Part shown: positions 1-5,994 of the stretch, piece after piece
Layout of the letters: every line of letters begins with the position of its first letter
Position numbering within the stretch: the stretch's first letter is position 1
NCBI GenBank assembly: GCA_031284225.1
Contig: JAITAH010000325.1
Span: 1 to 9,330 of the forward strand
Length of the DNA stretch: 9,330 bases
Direction: 5' to 3'
From: Dysgonamonadaceae bacterium
Lineage (GTDB): Bacteria > Bacteroidota > Bacteroidia > Bacteroidales > Azobacteroidaceae
Translations under genes and position numbers: made by a program
The notes under the pieces: model-generated
Databases searched by the model: none
Seen by the model: only the letters and a program-made list of their open reading frames with translations
What the model was told of the DNA's origin: nothing

Positions 1-387
1 CTTGAAATCGGCGATTTGTTTGAAGGATTCAAGAATTACGGCAAAGTTTTGGGGACGACATTATTGACCACTCTCTACATTTTCCTGTGGATGTTGCTGT
101 TGATTATTCCGGGAATCATTAAAAGCTATTCGTATGCCATGACGCCGTATCTCTTGCGCGATAATCCCGAACTTGGCGCAGACGAACTGATTTGCAAAAG
201 TATGGAAATGATGAAAGGGCACAAGAAAAAACTTTTTCTGCTCGATTTGAGTTTTATCGGATGGGGACTGTTATGTATTTATACATTGGGTAGCGGATTT
301 CTGTGGCTGGCTCCATATATCAGCTCCTCTCACGCCGCTTTTTATGAAGATTTGCGTGCCGAACAGATTAGCAGCGCTCTTGAATGA
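1..387 (+). CDS. DUF975 family integral membrane protein (3' part only)
   Basis: This reading frame is open from the first base, so the gene starts outside the window; 128 residues and the TGA stop are visible. A TTG at position 16 is probably internal (Leu), not the start. The visible part has a hydrophobic segment ending in LLLIIPGIIK, then the soluble stretch SYSYAMTPYLLRDNP, the motif SMEMMKGHK, and a second membrane stretch beginning LDLSFIGW, closing with AAFYEDL. These are the recurring signatures of the C-terminal half of DUF975 membrane proteins, which are common in Bacteroidota and Firmicutes. No molecular function is established for the family and none can be inferred from this context. 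It converges on pssA with only 12 nt between the stops, and I see no obvious terminator hairpin between them. Confidence 0.85.
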   Translation, partial: LEIGDLFEGFKNYGKVLGTTLLTTLYIFLWMLLLIIPGIIKSYSYAMTPYLLRDNPELGADELICKSMEMMKGHKKKLFLLDLSFIGWGLLCIYTLGSGFLWLAPYISSSHAAFYEDLRAEQISSALE

Positions 388-399
388 AAACTAAAGATT

Positions 400-1098
400 C
401 TATTTTTCCACTACCGTTTTCAATATCGCCATCAGGATATAAATCAGGATAATTACGCTTACGCCCAGCAACGCCATTCCCAACGCCGTAAACAGGATCA
501 TGACAATGACCGAAAGGCCAATCAGCATAAACGGCCAACGGTTGTCCGCCCATTTGAAATTCTTGAATTTCAGCGAAAACATCGGCAGTTCCGAAACCAT
601 CAGTACGCAGAAGGCGATTAACAGAACGACTACGAAGGTCAACACACTGTAAATCGAAAAATAAACCGCTATCCAATGGACAGAGGGAATAAACGACGAC
701 CAGAACAAGCCCGACGCCGGTACCGGCAAACCCAAAAACGAAGTCGTTTGCCGCGGATCTGTATTGAATTTGGCCAGACGCAACGCAGAAAATACCGGTA
801 ATAAAAACGCCAGTAACGGGAAACCCGCTGCATCGGTATAACTGGAAAAATACGCATAGACGACGCAACCGGGCGCTAAACCGAAACTAATCACGTCGGC
901 CAACGAATCCAGTTCGGCGCCGATTTTGGAATATGCCTTCAGCAAACGCGCAGCATAGCCGTCCAGAAAATCGAAAACGGCCGCCAAGGCAACGAAAATA
1001 AACGCGCCTGTATAATTGTTGAATTTCAGCGCCAGCACACAAGCGAAACTGCCTGCTAACAGATTCAGGCAAGTAATCAGATTGGGAACCTGTTTCAT
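400..1098 (-). CDS. pssA: CDP-diacylglycerol--serine O-phosphatidyltransferase
   Basis: This 232-aa enzyme should transfer phosphatidyl from CDP-diacylglycerol to L-serine, giving phosphatidylserine plus CMP at the inner membrane. The CDP-alcohol phosphotransferase motif DGx2ARx8Gx3Dx3D is complete: D46-G47, A50-R51, G60, D64 and D68, with metal/substrate-binding aspartates at the expected spacing. Several hydrophobic segments before and after the motif fit the multi-pass family fold, and the length is typical of the Bacteroidetes enzyme. The ATG at 1096-1098 is followed by MKQVPNLIT, a usual N-terminus for this family. The gene lies 8 nt downstream of psd, whose product uses phosphatidylserine, so the two are almost certainly co-transcribed from the psd side. 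No missing residues or frameshifts are seen. Confidence 0.95.
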   Translation of the reverse strand: MKQVPNLITCLNLLAGSFACVLALKFNNYTGAFIFVALAAVFDFLDGYAARLLKAYSKIGAELDSLADVISFGLAPGCVVYAYFSSYTDAAGFPLLAFLLPVFSALRLAKFNTDPRQTTSFLGLPVPASGLFWSSFIPSVHWIAVYFSIYSVLTFVVVLLIAFCVLMVSELPMFSLKFKNFKWADNRWPFMLIGLSVIVMILFTALGMALLGVSVIILIYILMAILKTVVEK

Positions 1099-1106
1099 AT
1101 CGTTTT

Positions 1107-1766
1107 TTATTTTAAGCGGGCAATAATCATCCGGTTGCCATACACTTTCTGATCTAATTCGACCATGATTTCCGCATCTAACGGCAGGAAAAGATCGACC
1201 CTTGAACCGAACTTGATAAAACCCAACTGTTCGTTAATATGACATTCCTGGCCTTCCTGGGCATAAGTAACGATGCGTTTGGCCATAGCGCCGGCAATTT
1301 GGCGAACCATAATCTGTTCTCCGTTCGGACGCTCGATCACTACGGTCGATCGTTCGTTTTCGGTACTCGACTTGGGCAGGTAAGCCGCCCGGAACCGGCC
1401 TTTCTGGTGCGAATAATGGACGATTTTCCCCTCTACCGGTATCCAGTTGATATGCACATTGGTCAATCCCATGAAAATGGATATTTGCAATTTCCGTTCT
1501 TCAAAGTATTCGGTTTCAAATACTTCTTCTATCACGACCACTTTCCCGTCGGCCGGAGCGACGACTATATCTTTCGTATCGCCCGTAAAAAAACAGACTA
1601 CGTTCCGGAAAAAAAACACGACGGCGCCGAAAACTGCCAGCGAAACCAATAAAATCAGCACATAAATCAACAGGCGGGAAGCGAAAAAATAAAGCCCGAT
1701 ATTGATTAAAGCTAATAAAACAAAGGCAACAAGAATAATATTGCGTCCTTCTCTGTGAATTTTCAT
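1107..1766 (-). CDS. psd: phosphatidylserine decarboxylase proenzyme (short form)
   Basis: This 219-aa pyruvoyl-dependent enzyme decarboxylates phosphatidylserine to phosphatidylethanolamine. Two hydrophobic segments (about residues 9-28 and 33-55) anchor the N-terminus in the inner membrane. The self-cleavage site is G187-S188 in KFGSRVD; the chain should split there into beta and alpha subunits, and the serine becomes the pyruvoyl group. D73 in APADGK and H105 in NVHINW align with the Asp and His of the autocleavage triad known for the family. The length fits the short psd class with a GSR-type site rather than the longer LGST class of E. coli. The ATG at 1764-1766 begins MKIHREGRN just before the first membrane segment. 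A promoter-like box lies 26 nt upstream, and pssA follows directly. Confidence 0.96.
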   Translation of the reverse strand: MKIHREGRNIILVAFVLLALINIGLYFFASRLLIYVLILLVSLAVFGAVVFFFRNVVCFFTGDTKDIVVAPADGKVVVIEEVFETEYFEERKLQISIFMGLTNVHINWIPVEGKIVHYSHQKGRFRAAYLPKSSTENERSTVVIERPNGEQIMVRQIAGAMAKRIVTYAQEGQECHINEQLGFIKFGSRVDLFLPLDAEIMVELDQKVYGNRMIIARLK

Positions 1767-1791
1767 TTTTGAATTTGTGTTGTTCGTGCCG

Positions 1792-1799
1792 CAAAAGTA
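1792..1799 (-). promoter_or_regulatory. probable -7 element of the psd-pssA promoter
   Basis: Read on the minus strand this is TACTTTTG, an exact match to the Bacteroidetes sigma-ABfr -7 consensus TAnnTTTG, and it is followed by CGGC. It sits 25 nt before the psd ATG, which would give a short leader of about 20 nt. No clear TTTG -33 box is present at the usual distance; the sequence there is an A/T run. The call rests on consensus and position only. Confidence 0.5.
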
Positions 1800-1925
1800 G
1801 TAAAAATTTTTGAAATTTACTTATATGATGGCAGCGGGGAATGTTCATCAATTACGGAAGTTTTTTTTATTTGTGTTTTTTGCTTTCATTTTATTTTTGC
1901 TTTTTTATGAATGACAAGAATGTTC
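1800..1925. other. AT-rich intergenic stretch upstream of psd
   Basis: Most of this part of the 334-nt gap between psd and the next gene is A/T-rich, with repeated T runs on the plus strand at about 1860-1907. Short reading frames crossing it show no signal peptide, domain or family resemblance. Apart from the psd promoter box on its edge and the inverted repeat that begins at 1926, I see no defined element. Confidence 0.5.
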
Positions 1926-2045
1926 AAAAGGTCGATTTCTCGAATTGCGAGGGCGTTCGCCCGAAGCAATCCATTAATAATCAATAATCTGGTTTGCTTC
2001 CTGCTTCGTTCTTCGCAGTTCGCAATGACGAAAAATCGACCTTTT
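1926..2045. repeat. REP-doublet / MITE-like inverted repeat
   Basis: A 13-bp perfect terminal inverted repeat (AAAAGGTCGATTT at 1926-1938, complement at 2033-2045) brackets two inverted, REP-like hairpin units. The left unit pairs ATTGC (1944-1948) with GCAAT (1966-1970) around an inner GGGCGTTCGCCC (1951-1962). The right unit pairs TTGC (1994-1997) with GCAA (2022-2025). Both contain the ATTGCGA...GAAGCAA(T/A)CC theme, one unit being the approximate reverse complement of the other, with an AT-rich spacer (about 1973-1990). From general knowledge, ATTGCGAG...GAAGCAATCC-type palindromes recur in many bacterial genomes. No transposase is encoded. It lies 55 nt past the stop of the cobamide operon and may also act as a transcript end or mRNA stabiliser; that part is inference. 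Confidence 0.75.
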
Positions 2046-2100
2046 AATACATCCCCTTATAGTTGTTCGAACTTTGAGTTATACGATTATTGTGATTTTA

Positions 2101-4746
2101 TCACTTCGCTATCTTCAGCGCACTCTCGCCGACTTTCAACACATAAATCCCTTTCGACAAGGAAGAAACGTCAATGCGGTTACTGCCGTTTATCAGTTTT
2201 TCAGCCAGCAAGGCTTTTCCCGACAAATCATAAATGGTTGCCGTTCCGCTTTCTATTGTATTTACAATTATATAGTCGGTAAACGGATTGGGATACACGT
2301 TAATTTTTGCAGATACAGAGACATTTACAACAGACGAAATGCCTTCTTTCAAAGAAATAGAAATAGCAGGCAATGCGCCGAAATAAGCCGTTTTTACTGC
2401 AGCGTTCATATTGGGGGCTACCCCATTTTCAAGCGTAATCTTTCGGTGGTCGCCGTAAGGACTGCCGTAACCCATTGCCTTAATTACGCCATTGGTAAGC
2501 AAAAATTCATCTTCCGTAAATTCCTTAGGAATAGTTATTTTGTATTCCTGTGCACGGCTGGCAAAAGTGTACTGCCCGGCGCCGAGATAGTATGCAAAAT
2601 TGGCTTCGCCGTTGGAATATTGTATGCCTGCCGACATATTGTAAATACCCGAAAGTTTGTTGGCGGGATGATACAAGGTATTGAACTTTACCGACGCCTC
2701 ATCGCCCGGACTAAACTTTTCATTCGGATTTGTGAGATTGCTTACCGTGTAAGTTACGGGTTTTGCGCTCAACACTTGATAATCAACTGCGCCGCTCGCC
2801 GAAGTCATTCTTACAATGTTGCGACCGTGAACAAGGCGCACCGTATAACTTCCGTCAGCATTTGCCGTTACGCCGTCTGTCGAAAAGCCTGTGTACGAAA
2901 TCACATTATTGCCGAGGGCGGGTTGTGCCAAAGTTACCGAATTTACATTGACGGGCGTGAAAGCGTAATCGTACCCGCCTGTTTCTTCCAAATAGTAGAA
3001 TATATCTAATTCGCCGTCCACTGCGCTTCCCGACAATTTGTAGTCGGAATTGGTATTCATTGTTTCATTGATAAGTATTCCTGAAGTAATATCCGAAGCA
3101 GTCGCGCCGACCGAAACCACGAATACTCCTGTGTTTTCAGCCCACAGCGCGCCAAAGAAAGGACCTCCGAGAGCAGAATGAGCATTGATAGCATCGTAGG
3201 TTACAAGCACAATGGCTGTTCCGTTGCCTGCGGCTGTCAGCAAGCCGTTACTGTTGATGGTAACAACGCTGTTGTCAACAACGCCGTTTTCATTGATTAC
3301 GGTATAATGAAAATCCGGCTCAATAAAATAATTTCCAACGGTAGAGTTTGTCAATTGCCAAGTACGAAGATTTATCAACTGATAAGTATCGCCCGCCGAA
3401 AGTTTTAAATGTCCTTTCTCATTTATATTCAAAAAAATATCCGCAACATTGTACCCGCTGTTGTTGTTTACATCACGGTCGATTTCTTTGGAACTGTGCG
3501 AATAAAGTTGTTCGTTTGTAATTCCCAAACTGGTAGAAGAAGCGCTTGGCGTAAATAAACCTGCCTGCGTTAACGCGCCCTCTTTACTCACGCGGTAATT
3601 ATGCTGACCGCTTACATTGTAATAAAAAGTCGTATTTCCTTCGCTTGTAGAAGTAAAAACCGCTTCTTTTTCGGTGAAAGGCACATAATGTTTGCTGCCT
3701 TTTGCGCCGACATACACACTTGCGCCTTCGGGAACGGTAATAGTAAACGTGTGTTCGGGAATGGACGTTTGTATGGCTGCTACTTGCAGTTTATCTATAC
3801 AAAAATAAGCGGCAGTGTTCATTCCATATATTGGGTCGCTGTCGGTGGATTCCATTGTAAAATATATTCCGCCGACTTCGCCCAATGCCGATAAATCCAC
3901 CTTTTCCCAATTGGGGCTTTGGCGTAATGCGCCGTTTTTAAATTCGGCTAAAACATACTCTACCACATTGCCGTTGTCTTCGTAGTTTTCGTTCAAACCG
4001 TGAATGAAAAGTTTGAAATAATCGCCTTCCTGTGCGAACGGAGTAGAAAACCCATCGGTGTGAATGTTGCCGTAGTAAGACCAGGGACTGTTGTTTATAT
4101 ATACCTCTTTGGCTTGATACACATCGTCGAAAATAACCGAAAGCGTAGGATATTCATAGTATCCGTCCATAAATCCCCAATAGGCGAGCAAGTACGGCAC
4201 ATCGGGGTCGGCAAGGACAACGCCGTTTTCGTCTTTCAACACATTGCCCTGCGCATCGGTTTTGATACCTCCGCCTGCCATATTGCCCCATTGGTGGCTA
4301 ACCCAGTCTGTGCCATAATCGGTATTATCGCCGTTTTTGCTGTAAGTAAATCCGTCCCAATAATAACCACCCCAAGCATCACCCTCTCCTGCGCCTAAAT
4401 GCGAGAAATTAAAGGCGCTGTTGTTAAATTCAATAAAGGGGTAATCGACGTCGTTGTAAGTTTCCGTCCAAACGCCGTTTGCGTCCAAAGTAAACGTTGC
4501 GGGATGGGTCGGCTGACTTAAATCTAAAGTAATAACTCCGCTTGAATTGGCGTTTGCCGCGCGTAATTTTGCTTTCGCAGGGGCTTTTTGCGGAGTTGAT
4601 TTTGTGCTGTGCAGCACACTATTTTGCGGTTTTACGCCAAACCAATGTTCGGCAAACGACTGCGACTGTTGCGCCGCCACGTTCCACGCCATACTCAAGG
4701 CTACCGCCAAAATAAAGCCAAAGTTAAAAATTCTTTTATTTTTCAT
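2101..4746 (-). CDS. T9SS-secreted DUF4465/Ig-like protein of the cobamide operon
   Basis: This 881-aa secreted protein begins with a signal peptide (MKNKRIFN, a hydrophobic core, likely cleavage after VAA at residue 25). An in-frame ATG eight codons earlier would spoil the signal peptide and start inside a hairpin, so 4746 is preferred. Residues about 70-322 resemble DUF4465, including GDAWGGYYWDGFTYS near 122 and MNTAAYFCIDKL at 309-320. Residues about 445-550 resemble a bacterial Ig-like (Big_2) domain, with NGLLTAAGNGTAIVLVTY. Residues about 550-810 are beta-rich and unassigned. Residues 815-881 form a T9SS type A sorting domain: VYPNPF, IYDLSGKAL and SKGIYVLKV. It should cross the outer membrane by T9SS and become surface-bound or released. 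The gene follows btuB and btuG in the same direction, which suggests a cobamide-binding accessory role; that is inference. Large DUF4465 proteins in Bacteroidetes B12 loci are known to me only in general terms. Confidence 0.88.
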   Translation of the reverse strand: MKNKRIFNFGFILAVALSMAWNVAAQQSQSFAEHWFGVKPQNSVLHSTKSTPQKAPAKAKLRAANANSSGVITLDLSQPTHPATFTLDANGVWTETYNDVDYPFIEFNNSAFNFSHLGAGEGDAWGGYYWDGFTYSKNGDNTDYGTDWVSHQWGNMAGGGIKTDAQGNVLKDENGVVLADPDVPYLLAYWGFMDGYYEYPTLSVIFDDVYQAKEVYINNSPWSYYGNIHTDGFSTPFAQEGDYFKLFIHGLNENYEDNGNVVEYVLAEFKNGALRQSPNWEKVDLSALGEVGGIYFTMESTDSDPIYGMNTAAYFCIDKLQVAAIQTSIPEHTFTITVPEGASVYVGAKGSKHYVPFTEKEAVFTSTSEGNTTFYYNVSGQHNYRVSKEGALTQAGLFTPSASSTSLGITNEQLYSHSSKEIDRDVNNNSGYNVADIFLNINEKGHLKLSAGDTYQLINLRTWQLTNSTVGNYFIEPDFHYTVINENGVVDNSVVTINSNGLLTAAGNGTAIVLVTYDAINAHSALGGPFFGALWAENTGVFVVSVGATASDITSGILINETMNTNSDYKLSGSAVDGELDIFYYLEETGGYDYAFTPVNVNSVTLAQPALGNNVISYTGFSTDGVTANADGSYTVRLVHGRNIVRMTSASGAVDYQVLSAKPVTYTVSNLTNPNEKFSPGDEASVKFNTLYHPANKLSGIYNMSAGIQYSNGEANFAYYLGAGQYTFASRAQEYKITIPKEFTEDEFLLTNGVIKAMGYGSPYGDHRKITLENGVAPNMNAAVKTAYFGALPAISISLKEGISSVVNVSVSAKINVYPNPFTDYIIVNTIESGTATIYDLSGKALLAEKLINGSNRIDVSSLSKGIYVLKVGESALKIAK

Positions 4747-4758
4747 ATAAAACTTGTT

Positions 4759-4773
4759 GCGGACTCGCACCGC
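4759..4773 (-). other. small GC-rich hairpin in the leader of the T9SS-cargo gene
   Basis: GCGG pairs with CCGC around the 7-nt loop TGCGAGT (minus strand), 12 nt before the preferred ATG. It belongs to a GC-rich island (about 4758-4781) in an otherwise A/T-rich 105-nt spacer between btuG and the 881-aa gene. It could influence translation initiation, but a four-pair stem may be accidental. Confidence 0.3.
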
Positions 4774-4851
4774 GCCGCTCCTTAACGACGTTTTAGGTTT
4801 AAAATTTAATTTATTTGTAAATAATCATTTATTTTTATCAAAAGATTTATT

Positions 4852-5994
4852 CTATTCATACAACATGGCAAAATGCGCGGGAATATCGCCTGTCTGCACC
4901 TGCCACTTCTTTTTGCCGTAGCGGTCGAAGCAGAACAGCGAGCCCGAATAGACACTGTTCGCCGCATCGGTCAGGTAAATATCCTTGTTTACAGGATTTA
5001 CCATAATGCCGTAGGGCGTCGTTATTTGTTTATCCGTTCCGTCGGTAATAAAATTGCGGGTAACGATTTGCTTCGTTGTTACATCAATAATGCCGTAGTT
5101 CACCGTCCTGTCGTATGAATAGTAGCTAAATTCGGAGCTGTAAAAGTAGAGCGAATCGCCGTCAAGAGTCATTTCGGTAACGGCAATGTCAATCGCGCCG
5201 CCGTAGGTATCGGTTTCGGCGTCAATCCAGAACAGTTTTGAAGGCACATCGTAGTAATCGCCGCGCGAGCTGACCCACAGCTTGCCGTGTTTGTCGGCTT
5301 TGAGGCGGTGCAGGTTAATGGCAACTTCGATACGCTTCGTTTCGGTAAAACTCGGAATGTCGATTACCGACACGGTACTTTCGTAGTTCGGTACCATATA
5401 TCCACCCGAATTGGCAACGTAAATTTTGTTGCCGATAATCTCGAGTTCGTCGGGTTGAAAACCTACCAAACAGCGGTCTATAACTTGAAAAGTCGCCGTA
5501 TCTACCTTTGCTACATAACCGATTTGCTTGTATTCGGGATTGATTTCTACGGGACCCGCATACGAGGTAACATAAGCGTAGCGCTCGTTAAACTTGATGT
5601 ACCGGCAGTTGGGAATGTCGATTTGCCCCAATCGGCGGGCGGTGCGCTTGTCCATTACTTCTATTTTGTTGGAGCAATTTATAACGGCATACAATTTTGA
5701 GCCGTAAATAGCCAAATCGTTGCCCACATCGCCCAACTCTTTGGGTACGTCGGGATTGGCAGCCGCAAAAATATTGCGGCGATACTCGCCTGCGGCAAAA
5801 TCGAAGTAGTCAAGCGTGGACTTGTTGCTGCCCATATTACCTTCGTTAAGAAGGTAAAAACCTGTCAACTCCTGATTGTTTTCCGGCGGCGTTACAGGCG
5901 TTACTACTTCGGGAATAATTTCCTCGTCTTCGCGGCAGGAAACCAAGCAAAGGATTAAGCCTGTTATTAATACAAAAAGCGTTTTTCTTCTCAT
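4852..5994 (-). CDS. btuG: BtuG-like surface cobamide-binding beta-propeller lipoprotein
   Basis: This 380-aa protein has a lipoprotein signal peptide ending in lipobox LVSC (Cys20), followed by REDEE, an acidic stretch that fits the Bacteroidetes lipoprotein surface-export signal. The mature part is a YncE/DUF5074-like propeller. Recurring blade motifs include GFYLLNEGNMGSNKSTLDYFDF near the start, GNDLAIYGSKLYAVINCS, NKIYVANSGGY, STVSVIDIPSFTETKRIEV, LKADKHGKLWVSSRGDY and PYGIMVNPVNKDIYLTDA. These closely match what I recall of Bacteroides BtuG, which binds B12 at the cell surface with very high affinity and passes it to BtuB. The ATG overlaps the btuB stop as ATGA, so translation is probably coupled and stoichiometry linked, consistent with a BtuB-BtuG complex. 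The riboswitch upstream of btuB supports the cobamide assignment. Confidence 0.88.
   Translation of the reverse strand: MRRKTLFVLITGLILCLVSCREDEEIIPEVVTPVTPPENNQELTGFYLLNEGNMGSNKSTLDYFDFAAGEYRRNIFAAANPDVPKELGDVGNDLAIYGSKLYAVINCSNKIEVMDKRTARRLGQIDIPNCRYIKFNERYAYVTSYAGPVEINPEYKQIGYVAKVDTATFQVIDRCLVGFQPDELEIIGNKIYVANSGGYMVPNYESTVSVIDIPSFTETKRIEVAINLHRLKADKHGKLWVSSRGDYYDVPSKLFWIDAETDTYGGAIDIAVTEMTLDGDSLYFYSSEFSYYSYDRTVNYGIIDVTTKQIVTRNFITDGTDKQITTPYGIMVNPVNKDIYLTDAANSVYSGSLFCFDRYGKKKWQVQTGDIPAHFAMLYE

Noticed and set aside
368..868. 166-aa minus-strand frame overlapping pssA
   Set aside because: pssA in another frame carries the full CDP-alcohol phosphotransferase motif; this frame has no recognisable feature.
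1851..2100. Plus-strand small reading frame beginning near 1911
   Set aside because: It translates through both REP-like hairpins and into antisense coding sequence; the inverted-repeat structure accounts for the DNA.
2074..3009. 311-aa plus-strand reading frame
   Set aside because: It lies antisense to the 881-aa secreted protein gene, shows no signal peptide or family motif, and is rich in residues typical of reverse-frame shadows.
4747..4770. Upstream ATG giving an 889-aa form of the secreted protein
   Set aside because: It adds eight residues before a well-formed signal peptide and its codons fall in a leader hairpin; the ATG at 4746 is better placed.
4759..4773. T-arm-like hairpin suggesting a tRNA fragment
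   Set aside because: Only a four-pair stem with a seven-nucleotide loop; no acceptor, D or anticodon arm is present around it.
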